A stretch of DNA of 64,000 nucleotides, from positions 2,852,001 through 2,916,000 of the forward strand of contig NZ_CP027712.1 in the NCBI RefSeq assembly GCF_003945765.1, read 5' to 3'. This stretch comes from Pseudomonas chlororaphis subsp. chlororaphis. Lineage in GTDB: Bacteria > Pseudomonadota > Gammaproteobacteria > Pseudomonadales > Pseudomonadaceae. Shown in pieces: positions 9,494 through 17,484 of the stretch. Below the pieces are notes generated by a model. It made no database searches and had not been told where the DNA came from. It saw only the letters and a list, made by a program, of their open reading frames with translations. Positions within the stretch are counted from its first letter, which is position 1. Every line of letters starts with the position of its first letter. The translations under genes were made by a program, and so were the position numbers.

Positions 9494-10228
9494 CTAGATC
9501 GAACGCTGATTGACCCGGCTGGACAGCGCGGCGGCGCTTTCCTTGCGTTCCGAGTAGCGGTCCACCAGCAGGTCGGCGCGGCCGCGCAGGAGCAGGGTGA
9601 ACTTCATCAGTTCTTCCATCACATCCACCACCCGGTCGTAGAAGGGCGAGGCCTTCATGCGGTCGTTATCATCGAATTCGAGAAAGGCCTTGGGCACCGA
9701 GGACTGGTTGGGGATGGTGAACATGCGCATCCAGCGGCCCAGTACGCGCAGCTGGTTGACCGTGTTGAACGACTGCGAGCCGCCGCAGACCTGCATCACC
9801 GCCAGGGTCTTGCCCTGGGTCGGGCGTACCGCGCCGAGGGTCAGGGGGATCCAGTCGATCTGCGCCTTGAACACCGCCGACATGGCGCCATGGCGTTCCG
9901 GCGAGCACCAGACCTGGCCCTCGGACCACAGCACCCGTTCGCGCAGTTCCCGGACCTTGGGGTGATCCACCGGCGCATCGTCCGGCAGGGGCAGGCCGCT
10001 GGGGTCGAAGATGTAGGTTTCGGCGCCGAGGAACTCGAGAATGCGCGCGGCTTCCCGGGTCAGCAGGCGGCTGAACGAGCGCTCGCGGGTGGAGCCGTAG
10101 AGCAGCAGGATGCGCGGTTTATGCGCGGCTGTTGCCGGGGGTTCCAGATGCTCCGGCGCCAAGGCTTGCAGCAGTTCAAGGTCAAGGGCGGACAGCGGTT
10201 CTTCGCTGGGCTTGCGGTCGTCGCTCAT
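9494..10228 (-). CDS. arsH: Arsenical resistance protein ArsH (NADPH-dependent FMN oxidoreductase)
   Basis: ArsH oxidises trivalent methyl- and aryl-arsenicals and reduces oxygen or quinones with NADPH through FMN. The 244-aa product has the flavodoxin-like phosphate loop [12 protein letters not shown] near residue 46 and the ArsH-specific block [20 protein letters not shown], followed by [18 protein letters not shown]. The ATG at 10228 overlaps the arsC stop codon (TGATG), so the genes are coupled; a GTG one codon upstream is an alternative start. Length and motifs are those of a full ArsH. It is the last gene of a two-gene arsC-arsH unit lacking arsR and an arsenite exporter in the immediate neighbourhood. 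Confidence 0.93.
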   Translation of the reverse strand: MSDDRKPSEEPLSALDLELLQALAPEHLEPPATAAHKPRILLLYGSTRERSFSRLLTREAARILEFLGAETYIFDPSGLPLPDDAPVDHPKVRELRERVLWSEGQVWCSPERHGAMSAVFKAQIDWIPLTLGAVRPTQGKTLAVMQVCGGSQSFNTVNQLRVLGRWMRMFTIPNQSSVPKAFLEFDDNDRMKASPFYDRVVDVMEELMKFTLLLRGRADLLVDRYSERKESAAALSSRVNQRSI

Positions 10229-10698
10229 CACAGCGCTCCGATGCGGTCGAGGGCATTTTTCAGCTCGGCGGGTGAAAGGTGGTCAAGGTCCAGGGCGAAG
10301 AAGGCGGCGAAACGCTGGCGGATTTTCTCCACGGTCTGCTCGAAGGCGGCCTGGATTGCCTGCTCATCGCCCTGGACCTCGGAAGGGTCCTCCAGCCCCC
10401 AGTGGCTTTTCAGCGCCGGGCCGAAATACACCGGGCAGGGCTCGCCACTGGCCTTGTCGCAGACGGTGATGACGATATCGGGCGGGCTGTCGGCGAAGAC
10501 CTCCGAACCTTTGCTGTACAGGCCGGCGGTGCTGACACCGGCTTGTTCCAGGGTGGCCAGGGCGCGGGCGTTGAGCGTGCCGCCGGGGAAGCTGCCCGAA
10601 CTCACCGCATGATGAGCGGCCGGCGCCAGATGGTTGAACAGGGCTTCGCAAAGAACGCTGCGGCAGCTGTTGGCGGTGCACATGAAGAGGATTTTCAT
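10228..10698 (-). CDS. arsC: Arsenate reductase ArsC, thioredoxin-type
   Basis: A 156-aa low-molecular-weight phosphatase-fold arsenate reductase that turns arsenate into arsenite. The P-loop is CTANSCRS with nucleophile Cys7 and the Arg that binds the oxyanion. Cys80 (ITVCDKA) and Cys88 (EPCPV) have the spacing of the redox-shuttle pair in Staphylococcus ArsC, so reduction by thioredoxin is expected. Substrate-binding [15 protein letters not shown] is also present. It is divergent from the methyltransferase gene at 10952; the intervening region holds an AT-rich palindrome that may be an operator. Confidence 0.93.
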   Translation of the reverse strand: MKILFMCTANSCRSVLCEALFNHLAPAAHHAVSSGSFPGGTLNARALATLEQAGVSTAGLYSKGSEVFADSPPDIVITVCDKASGEPCPVYFGPALKSHWGLEDPSEVQGDEQAIQAAFEQTVEKIRQRFAAFFALDLDHLSPAELKNALDRIGAL

Positions 10699-10749
10699 CG
10701 GGGCTTCCGGGCAGAGGGGGGAGCCATGACGTTAAACAGTCATTGGCTT

Positions 10750-10775
10750 GAATATATGGTTATTCGAATATACGG
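10750..10775. promoter_or_regulatory. AT-rich palindrome upstream of arsC, possible ArsR-type operator
   Basis: The perfect 10-bp palindrome TATTCGAATA (10761-10770) is embedded in an AT-rich stretch (AATATATGG before, TACGGATG after) about 65 bp upstream of the arsC start. AT-rich dyads in this position are typical of metal-responsive ArsR repressors. No arsR gene is in the window, so any regulator would act from elsewhere. The assignment is inferred. Confidence 0.35.
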
Positions 10776-10951
10776 ATGTGAAAGCGAGTTGCCAAGCTGC
10801 CGATAGGGTTGAGCGACCGAGCGCAGCTGTGCGTCTCGGCGCCGGGTTGGGCAGGGGGGCTGCGCCTGTGTTCTATGCTTCGGGCTTGGCTGCATCCAAT
10901 GCCGATCTCTTGAAGCGCGATACCGTCGCCTCTCGCCATAGGGAGAAACGT

Positions 10952-11662
10952 ATGCAAAACCCTTCCACACCTCGGGATCCGGACCCGATGTCGCTCCGCA
11001 CGGCCATCGCCTGTGGGATCGGCCTGCCGCTGGCGCTGCTGGGATTGATTTTCCTGCCGGCCGGCACGCTCGCCTGGTGGCCCGGCTGGATCTTCCTCGC
11101 CGTCATGACCCTGGGCTTTGGCGTTTCGGCCCTGGTGCTCGCCCGGGTCAATCCGGTGATCTACCGCGCGCGCAGCCGGGTCCAGGTGGGTACCCAAAGC
11201 TGGGACAAAAAGCTGCTGGCGATCATCTTGCCGGCGATGGCGGCGGTGCTGCCGGTCGCCGCACTCGATGCCGGGCGGCTGCATGGCTCGGCTGTGCCGG
11301 CCTGGGTGGTGCTGGCGGGGTATCTCGCGGTGCTGGCGGGCATCGCGGTGACCGGCTGGGCGCAGGCGGTGAACCCATTCTTCGAGCCGGGCGTGCGCAT
11401 CCAGTCCGAGCGGCACCAGCGGGTCATCGATAGCGGGCCCTACCGTTTCGTGCGGCATCCCGGATATCTCGCCGCGCTGGGCCTGTTCTTCGGCATGGCG
11501 CTGGCGCTGGGGTCGTTCTGGGCGCTGGTTCCCGCGGCGCTGGCTGCGGCGCTGCTGGTCCTGCGCACGTTATGGGAGGACCAGCTGTTGCAGGCCGAGT
11601 TGCCCGGTTATGCCGACTATTGCCAGCGGGTGCGCTGGCGCTTGGTTCCCGGCCTCTGGTGA
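10952..11662 (+). CDS. Isoprenylcysteine carboxyl methyltransferase family membrane protein
   Basis: A 236-aa membrane protein with about five hydrophobic segments (residues 15-35, 38-60, 85-105, 115-140, 165-195). Its C-terminal half carries the ICMT/PEMT signature: GPYRFVRHPGYLAAL near residue 160, then LWEDQLLQAELPGYADYCQRV, in which the RHP..Y and E...Y residues bind S-adenosylmethionine. Bacterial members methylate small thiols or lipids, but the substrate here cannot be told. The ATG at 10952 follows GGGAGA; the in-frame start at 10748 lies in the arsC promoter region and would encode an unlikely leader. It is divergent from arsC-arsH, and a role with arsenicals is possible but unsupported. 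Confidence 0.75.
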   Translation: MQNPSTPRDPDPMSLRTAIACGIGLPLALLGLIFLPAGTLAWWPGWIFLAVMTLGFGVSALVLARVNPVIYRARSRVQVGTQSWDKKLLAIILPAMAAVLPVAALDAGRLHGSAVPAWVVLAGYLAVLAGIAVTGWAQAVNPFFEPGVRIQSERHQRVIDSGPYRFVRHPGYLAALGLFFGMALALGSFWALVPAALAAALLVLRTLWEDQLLQAELPGYADYCQRVRWRLVPGLW

Positions 11663-11716
11663 GCCTCGGGAGCGATTACGCCCGGACGAAATGGCGCTGG
11701 TGCAAAAGCCGCTTTG

Positions 11717-12052
11717 CTACAGCAACTGGTCGATCAGCACCGCGTTGCTGTAGATCAGGCTGCCATCGCTGGCTCGGTGCCCCACCAGATGGAACTGGCC
11801 GCGACCGTGCTGCAAATAGACGCGCATCCGGCAGTCGGACAGGGGGCTGTACCCCTCGGGCATGATCAGCTCCATGGTGTCCATGTCGACGTCGACCATG
11901 GCCTCCTGTTCATGGGTTTTCTGCAGGCGTTCCTCGGCTTCTTCCAGGCGCAGGTGCAGGGGACCATCGACGTAGAAATGGATCTCTCCCAGCGGCGTGG
12001 ATTTTTGCCCATCGCTGGCCTTGCACCAGCCTTCGATTGTCAGGGCGCTCAT
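11717..12052 (-). CDS. Hypothetical protein, last gene of the tyrosinase/caspase unit
   Basis: A 111-aa soluble protein that I do not recognise. It has no signal peptide or membrane segment. A predicted beta-rich N-terminus (MSALTIEGWCKASDG) is followed by an acidic, possibly helical stretch (LRLEEAEERLQKTHEQE, about 34-50) and a C-terminal half with alternating hydrophobic residues (MRVYLQHGRGQFHLVGH). Its start lies 58 bp after the stop of the caspase-like gene on the same strand, so cotranscription with the tyrosinase-DUF2182-caspase genes is likely. No catalytic motif is evident. Codon use matches the neighbours, and a real gene is likely because the frame is well filled and the preceding gene is spaced normally. 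Confidence 0.6.
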   Translation of the reverse strand: MSALTIEGWCKASDGQKSTPLGEIHFYVDGPLHLRLEEAEERLQKTHEQEAMVDVDMDTMELIMPEGYSPLSDCRMRVYLQHGRGQFHLVGHRASDGSLIYSNAVLIDQLL

Positions 12053-12110
12053 GACGAGACCTCCATTGTGAATAGCGGGGCTTTGTGGTGCGGCCCCATT
12101 CTCAATGCCA

Positions 12111-14186
12111 TCACTGTTCAGACCGTTGCGAGGGTCGGTTCGTTTCCTTGGCGGGTACCTGGCGGGCTACCGCGGGTCGCGTCAGGTCTTCCCGGGCCGA
12201 TGATCGCAGGTGCCAGGCTTTTGCCAGCTTGCGCGCCACCTTGCCCGGCAGCACCGTGGATCCGCTGTGCCGCACCAATCTGGCATGCTCGGCCAGCCCT
12301 TCGACCAGTGCGGCCCATTCCGGCCGCGGGTCGTTGACATAGTCCCAGCCCAGCCCCAGCCAGGGGCAACGCCCGCCGATCCAGGCCTGCACGGCGGGTG
12401 TCGCGCGCCGGACATAATCAGGGGCCTTGGCCGCCTTGGGTCGCAGCGCGCGCGCCTTGACGGCCGGTATCTGCAAGCGTGGGGTGCCGTCTGCCTCCTG
12501 GGTCACCCGCATCGCCCCGAGCAAGGCAATGTCGAAAGGCACCGGCTGGCCCTGGGCGGCATAAAAATACGCCAGGCGCCGGATGCTGTCGTAGTCGGCA
12601 ACGGCGCGGTACAGGTAGGCGCAGATCACACCCAGCATGGGGTCGGCATGCTTTTTATGGCACACGCCAGCGGCGAACTGGTCGATGTCTTCGGCCTGTA
12701 GCCGGCCAGCGGCGAAATCGTCGATCGCGCCGAGCATCGCCAGGTATCTGTCGGGGGCCTTGGGCATGCCATAGGCCTGGAAAATATCGCCGAGGGGGCT
12801 GGGCATCACCACGGTGTACTGACCCGCATAAGGCACCACCGGGGTGAAGGTGCCATCGGCCAGCGCCACCAGGACCGGCATCCCCTGGGGATCGCTGGTG
12901 GCGCGGAACGTTTCGAACAGTGAGGTGCTGTCCAGTCGCTCGATCGGAGCCCGGGACAGGAGCTTCGCGCCCTCGCCGTAGACGATCAGGTTGGCCTCGC
13001 CGGGGTCGCCGATCTGCTTCATTCGGCGGCGAACCTCGGTGGCCGCGGACTTGCGCATATCGGCGGCGGCATCCGCTTCCAGGCGCTGGACCAGCGCCTT
13101 GACCTTCTGTTTCTTCTCGGGAAAACGCGGGCTCTGCTGGCGGAGCACCACCAGATCCTGCAGCAGCTCCTTGCTGGAGTCGGGAATGCTGATCATCTGG
13201 TCGGCGGGAACCGCCAGGTCATGCTGCTTGAGCCCGAAATCGGCGCCGAGCATACGCTCGCGAAAGGCCGCGTCGCTGTGTACCCGCTCCAGATTGTGCT
13301 CGGCGGAATCCGTCGGGCCGGCGGCCGGGCCCATGGTGGCGGCGTTGCCCGCGGCCGGCCAGGGCTGCAACCCGGCGGGGCCCGGCAACGGCTGGGCGGT
13401 GTTGTAGAGCACGGCCGGTTCCGGATCGACCAGGCATTGCGGGTTGAGCTTGAGGCGATACTCTTTCGCCCGCTCGGTGGTGCGCGAGCGCACGCACATG
13501 CCGAGGGTCGCGGTGGTGATCAGGCCATTGCTGATGGCGGTCGGCTCGATGCCCCACAGCGCATCGGCGATCACCCCGGAGAACACGCATTTGCCCGGAG
13601 CGCCGGACATCGGTTCGGACACCATGTAACCCAGTTGCCCGTCCTGGCAGGCGGCCAGGCGGTCGAACCTGGGGTTTTCCACTTGCGTGCCTTGCACGAC
13701 GATTCCGCGCACCGGATCCAGTCGCGTCAGGTCAAGATTCTTCGGCGCCTCGCGGCAGGCATCGGTGATCAGGGTGATGCGCTGCACGCCGTGCAGCAGC
13801 AACTCGGTGTAGAACGAGTCGGCCAGGACGCGGTACTTCTGGCGCAGCGAGTCGCTGAACAGCCAGGAGATCGAGCCGATATTCGCGTCGGTCAGGCCGT
13901 GGCCGCAAAACGCCAGGATCAATTGCTCGACCACTTCGGCGCCCGAGGGAAACAGCTCATCCACCGCTTGTTGCACCCGTTCGCGGGTGACCGGATTGCC
14001 CTGGCCGTCTATGGGGCCGTCGTCGACGATCCTGACGTTGTCGGCGCCGAAGCCCGAGCGCAGCGCCCAGTCGCCGATCGAACGGGCGGCGAGCACGGCG
14101 CCGTCCAGGTAGGCGAAGCGCAGTGTCTGGTTTGGCAACGGCGTCAGCGTGCTCACGCCGATCGCCAGGCAGGTCCGTCTAGTCAT
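12111..14186 (-). CDS. Caspase-like cysteine peptidase (C14-type p20 domain) with long C-terminal extension
   Basis: A 691-aa protein. Residues 1-230 form a caspase-hemoglobinase-fold domain: the start MTRRTCLAIGVSTL is the usual first strand, His96 lies in LILAFCGHGLTD and Cys144 in ITLITDACRE. This H-G plus D-A-C-R pair is the catalytic dyad of bacterial caspase homologues (metacaspase/orthocaspase-like), which cut proteins after basic or acidic residues. There is no signal peptide, so it should be cytoplasmic. Residues 230-691 show no domain I recognise; around 360-410 they contain a Lys/Arg/Glu-rich helical stretch (EKKQKVKALVQRLEADAA). The start overlaps the end of the DUF2182 gene by eight bases, giving translational coupling. 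Likely role: a regulated protease, possibly of a stress or defence response; this is inference. Confidence 0.8.
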   Translation of the reverse strand: MTRRTCLAIGVSTLTPLPNQTLRFAYLDGAVLAARSIGDWALRSGFGADNVRIVDDGPIDGQGNPVTRERVQQAVDELFPSGAEVVEQLILAFCGHGLTDANIGSISWLFSDSLRQKYRVLADSFYTELLLHGVQRITLITDACREAPKNLDLTRLDPVRGIVVQGTQVENPRFDRLAACQDGQLGYMVSEPMSGAPGKCVFSGVIADALWGIEPTAISNGLITTATLGMCVRSRTTERAKEYRLKLNPQCLVDPEPAVLYNTAQPLPGPAGLQPWPAAGNAATMGPAAGPTDSAEHNLERVHSDAAFRERMLGADFGLKQHDLAVPADQMISIPDSSKELLQDLVVLRQQSPRFPEKKQKVKALVQRLEADAAADMRKSAATEVRRRMKQIGDPGEANLIVYGEGAKLLSRAPIERLDSTSLFETFRATSDPQGMPVLVALADGTFTPVVPYAGQYTVVMPSPLGDIFQAYGMPKAPDRYLAMLGAIDDFAAGRLQAEDIDQFAAGVCHKKHADPMLGVICAYLYRAVADYDSIRRLAYFYAAQGQPVPFDIALLGAMRVTQEADGTPRLQIPAVKARALRPKAAKAPDYVRRATPAVQAWIGGRCPWLGLGWDYVNDPRPEWAALVEGLAEHARLVRHSGSTVLPGKVARKLAKAWHLRSSAREDLTRPAVARQVPAKETNRPSQRSEQ

Positions 14187-14946
14187 GGGAGTGCGCCACC
14201 TTGCGCGTAGTCAGGAGCCAGAGATCGAGCCGGGGGAGCATCACCGGCCAGTGCCAGCGCGGCCGATCGCCCGGTGCCAGGCGTTCGACCAGCATGATGG
14301 CCCCGGCCACCAGCATCAGCGGAATGTGCCAGGCCCCGCCCAGCAGCGGCACCAGCATCCAGGCCCAGCATGAGGCGATACACCAGGCCCCATGGCTTGC
14401 GCCGAAGACCAGGCAATCGCGGTCGGCGGCCCAGCCGAAGAGGCCGATCCGGCGCGTGCGGTGGCCGCGGTTGAGCGCCGCGCGTTGCCAGGGGCTGGCA
14501 CTCCACAACAGGGCAACCAGCAGCGCCGTGGCCAGCGCCGCGTCGGCGACACTCAGTTGCAGCAACAAGGCGAGCACCATCAGCAGCGGACCGGCGGCCA
14601 GCCATAAGGCGCTGTAGCCGAGCAGGAAACCGAGCGCCGCGCGAATGCGCCGGCGCGGCAGGCTGGAACGCCAGACATGCATGAGTGGCATCGCCAGCAG
14701 CGGCGGCATCATCGCCAGCAGCATCAGGGCCCAGTCGGCCAGCATGCGCTGCGCCGGGTTCAGGGCCAGCTCGGCCTCCAGCACGGCGGGCCAACTGGCA
14801 ACGATGGACAGCGCGGAACCGCAGAAGGCGGGCAGGGTGCTGTGCCCGGCGGTGTAGAGACACAGGGCCAGGCCCAGCCCGGCCGTCGCGAACAGCAACG
14901 GCCAGGGCGCCCGGGTGAAGCTGAGCAAGACCGGTCCGGGTTGCAT
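14179..14946 (-). CDS. DUF2182 family integral membrane protein (predicted metal-binding)
   Basis: A 255-aa membrane protein with about six hydrophobic segments. I assign it to DUF2182 because of DWALMLLAMMPP at residues 71-82, matching the family W-x-x-M-x-x-A-M-M-x-P motif, and the late segment GASHGAWCIASCWAWM near 185-200, matching the family's H-G-x-x-C...C-W pattern. These conserved Met, Cys and His residues suggest binding of a soft metal, and the family is annotated as predicted metal-binding. It starts ten bases after the tyrosinase stop and overlaps the caspase-like start. Copper supply to tyrosinase is an attractive role but unproven. Confidence 0.75.
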   Translation of the reverse strand: MQPGPVLLSFTRAPWPLLFATAGLGLALCLYTAGHSTLPAFCGSALSIVASWPAVLEAELALNPAQRMLADWALMLLAMMPPLLAMPLMHVWRSSLPRRRIRAALGFLLGYSALWLAAGPLLMVLALLLQLSVADAALATALLVALLWSASPWQRAALNRGHRTRRIGLFGWAADRDCLVFGASHGAWCIASCWAWMLVPLLGGAWHIPLMLVAGAIMLVERLAPGDRPRWHWPVMLPRLDLWLLTTRKVAHSHD

Positions 14947-14956
14947 GGGGCGTTAC

Positions 14957-16441
14957 TCAGCTGACGATACCACTGCGCTTGAGCACGCTGATCCGCTCCA
15001 CGGTCACCGGTTTATCCGCCGATACCTGCTCGCCTGGGACCAGGGTCACCCGCAGATAGTCGGGATCGAAATCGCCGGCATCGGTCAGCCGCTGGGCCAG
15101 GTCGGTGATGTCGATCGTATAGCCGAGCCCGTGGCCGCCATGGCCACCGTCTGGCCGCGAGGCGACGTTCAGCCCGAACAGCGTCAGGCTGCCGGCATGG
15201 CACTCGGGATGCTGCTGCGGGTCGCTGTCTTTCGGCAGGTTGATGTACACCGCAAGCTGCGGCGAGGGCGCGGAGCCGCGCACCGATTCCAGCGCCAGGT
15301 AGAGCCGGGTCACCGGCTGGCCCAGGTCCGTCGCGCCCATCGCGGCGATGCCGGTGCTGGTGGCCTGGCGGTCGAGGTCGACCTGGGTGCGTACCGGCGC
15401 GCCGCCGACCGTGACCACCGAACGGTTGGCACCGATCGGTTCGATGTTCTGTTGTTCCGGCGCACCCATCTTGACCCGTGTCACGGCCTCTACTCCTGGT
15501 TTCACGCCCGTGCCGATGCTCAAGTCGGCATAGCGCGGATGCAATTTGCCATCTTTCAACGTGTCGCGGCCGGTGAATTTCATGCCAGGGTCACTGCCAC
15601 CGACCGTCGGCATGATGAAACGGCGGTCGGCCGGACCGTCGAGCCAGCGCGGATCGCGGACCATGGTCTTGCCCGGGGTGTTCATCCAGGCCTCCCATAG
15701 CCGGTCGACGTTGCAATGGTGCAACCAGAAGATCGGGTCCAGGGCGGCGAGGTACGGGTCGGCCATGAAGCCTTCGCCCCCGCCGATCAGACGATGCACG
15801 GTGTTGTGCGGGTTGTTCTCCAGGTCGCCGGTCCAGCGGGCGAACTGGGCGAAATTGCCGGTGACCCCGCCGCCGAAGCCGATGCTGCCGTCATTGCCGA
15901 CCTGGAAATCGTTCTCCTGCATTGCCGCCAGGCTGAAGGCATCGAGGGAGTTCGGCCGCAGCGTGGTAAAGCCCTGCCGGCGAGGGTATTTCTTCAGCGG
16001 GTTGGGGCTGCCGTCAGGCAGGGTGTCCGCCAGGAATGCCTCCGGGGCCCGCCGCGCATCCGGGTTTTTGCTATTGAGGTAGTTCCAGTACGGCAGCGCC
16101 CAGTCGTCACCCGTCAGTTCCTTGACCTTGGCCGCGACAATCGCCTCGAAGGCCGCCAGGTAACCGCGGTGCCAGGACAGGAAGTACCAGCTGCCGTGCT
16201 GGCACTGGCTGCCGTAGGTAAAGTTGGTCAGGTCCTTGGGCACCGGATCGGAATCGCCCAGGACATTCACCTCGACCCACAACTGCCGATCGAAGCCGTG
16301 GATGGCGCCGAGGAACTTCCAGCTGTTGCGGTTGGTGATCGGTAGTTTGTCCAGCTCGCGCATGGCCAGCGCGTAGTTGAGCAAGACCTTGTTGTCCCAT
16401 CCGGAGCCGAGTGTTGCCACATCCTGTCGGATCGTGTTCAT
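14957..16441 (-). CDS. Tyrosinase / polyphenol oxidase (type 3 dicopper)
   Basis: A 494-aa enzyme expected to oxidise phenols to o-quinones with oxygen. The CuA site is His48 (AIHGF), His82 (CQHGSW) and His91 (SWHRGYL). The CuB site is His212 and His216 (NNPHNTVH) plus the HH at 241-242 in DPIFWLHHCNVDRLW. Cys80-Gln-His82 fits the C-x-H arrangement that forms a Cys-His thioether bridge in fungal and some bacterial tyrosinases. Residues from about 310 onward form a C-terminal domain that may shield the active site. It has no signal peptide. It is the first gene of a tight minus-strand unit with the DUF2182 and caspase-like genes. Monophenolase versus catechol oxidase activity cannot be told. 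Confidence 0.92.
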   Translation of the reverse strand: MNTIRQDVATLGSGWDNKVLLNYALAMRELDKLPITNRNSWKFLGAIHGFDRQLWVEVNVLGDSDPVPKDLTNFTYGSQCQHGSWYFLSWHRGYLAAFEAIVAAKVKELTGDDWALPYWNYLNSKNPDARRAPEAFLADTLPDGSPNPLKKYPRRQGFTTLRPNSLDAFSLAAMQENDFQVGNDGSIGFGGGVTGNFAQFARWTGDLENNPHNTVHRLIGGGEGFMADPYLAALDPIFWLHHCNVDRLWEAWMNTPGKTMVRDPRWLDGPADRRFIMPTVGGSDPGMKFTGRDTLKDGKLHPRYADLSIGTGVKPGVEAVTRVKMGAPEQQNIEPIGANRSVVTVGGAPVRTQVDLDRQATSTGIAAMGATDLGQPVTRLYLALESVRGSAPSPQLAVYINLPKDSDPQQHPECHAGSLTLFGLNVASRPDGGHGGHGLGYTIDITDLAQRLTDAGDFDPDYLRVTLVPGEQVSADKPVTVERISVLKRSGIVS

Positions 16442-16701
16442 GAATGCACCTTCCTTGCAGCATCAGGCCAGGTGACGCGTATGGCGCCACACCCCTCGCA
16501 ATCCTTTGCCGCTGGCGACTTCATGTTCACGGCGGAACTGCGCTCATGAGGCTCGCAGTGCCGGTGCGCGCCTCGTCGAAAATGAGTATAGAGGCCTGGC
16601 AAAAACGCCATGGCCGATTCCCATTATCCCGATGAACGACACGGGTTCCGGTGGCTTGGGCGGACGGACGGAGGGATTGGCCTGGGTGTAATGAAGGTGG
16701 A

Positions 16702-17019
16702 TCACAACGCCTGCAGCAGGCGCTGCAACTGCTGGTGTTCCCAGATGCTCAGCAGTTTGACCGGGTCGGTGCCGTAGCGCTGCCAGGCGTCGAGCGTTTC
16801 GACCCGGCCATCCGGCGAGCGGCATTGCTCGCAGTGGCTCAGGGTCTGGCCATGGTTGACCAGGGTCAGGGTCCAGCCTTCGATGTCGAGCCGCACCTGC
16901 CAGCTATCGTCCGCCGCCAATACGCGCTGGCTCGATGGGCCCAGGGTGCGGGTGCCGAGGGCCAGTTCTCTGAGCACCTGGCAGATTTCGCGGGCGGTGA
17001 GGGTGGGGGTGGCTGGCAT
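16702..17019 (-). CDS. Small conserved Pseudomonas protein (DUF7693-like)
   Basis: A 105-aa soluble protein. It matches a hypothetical family that I know from many Pseudomonas genomes, probably DUF7693: it opens with TLTAREICQVLRELALGT, has DIEGWTLTLVNHGQTL in the middle and HCEQCRSPDGR near residue 61, and ends QRYGTDPVKLLSIWEHQQL. The CxxC could bind metal. The function is unknown. The ATG at 17019 is preferred because the conserved part begins just after it; upstream in-frame starts run through the terminator hairpin at 17105-17136. It is a single-gene unit upstream of tyrosinase, 260 bp away, where I see no other feature. Confidence 0.7.
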   Translation of the reverse strand: MPATPTLTAREICQVLRELALGTRTLGPSSQRVLAADDSWQVRLDIEGWTLTLVNHGQTLSHCEQCRSPDGRVETLDAWQRYGTDPVKLLSIWEHQQLQRLLQAL

Positions 17020-17101
17020 GGGACGGTCTCGGGTATGGGCGGCGGCTATTTTGCCATTGTTGCGGGCCGGCATCAGGCGGAATGACTGATGCCCTGGGCT
17101 G

Positions 17102-17136
17102 AAAAAAATGCCCGTATCGCGCGATACGGGCATTTT
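17102..17136 (-). terminator. Rho-independent terminator
   Basis: A perfect 16-bp inverted repeat (AAAATGCCCGTATCGC / GCGATACGGGCATTTT) with no extra loop bases, followed on the minus strand by a run of seven T. It ends the transcript of the small gene at 17210-17344. The T-rich flank on the plus strand is shorter, so minus is the main direction. Confidence 0.85.
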
Positions 17137-17209
17137 CCATGGGCCTCCACCTGATCCAGGCGGGGCCGGCCGGGAGGCCATCAGCGGTATTCAGGGGCGG
17201 GGGCAAGGC

Positions 17210-17344
17210 TTACTTGGCGGACTTTCGCACACTGGACGAGCGCCAGGCCTTTTCTTCCCCGGGATGCTGCACGGTCAGGTAGGCCCTCACGCCCAGTCCC
17301 GCCAGACAAAAGACCATGCCTGCGATGAATTGAAATGTAGTCAT
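17210..17344 (-). CDS. Small single-span membrane protein (44 aa)
   Basis: A 44-aa open reading frame: MTTFQFIAGMVFCLAGLGVR begins it, and the rest is a basic tail ending RSSSVRKSAK. Residues 4-24 form one hydrophobic helix. A perfect GGAGG lies six bases before the ATG, and a strong terminator follows the stop by about 75 bp, which together make a real gene likely despite its size. The protein would insert in the inner membrane with a cytoplasmic or periplasmic positive tail. The function is unknown and no neighbour gives a hint. Confidence 0.6.
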   Translation of the reverse strand: MTTFQFIAGMVFCLAGLGVRAYLTVQHPGEEKAWRSSSVRKSAK

Positions 17345-17484
17345 GACATGCCTCCAAAACAATCAACAGGAGACCATCTCATTTAAGCGCTGCCTGGGCC
17401 AGCCGGAGTTGTTACAGGTTGTCTAAGGACGAGCTCATCCGGCTGATGCAGGAGGGCGTAACGGCAACGGTGCCGGTTCGTGGT

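Noticed and set aside
17181..17366. 61-aa minus-strand frame overlapping the 44-aa membrane protein gene
   Set aside because: The other frame has the GGAGG site, a clean transmembrane helix and a terminator behind it; this one has none.
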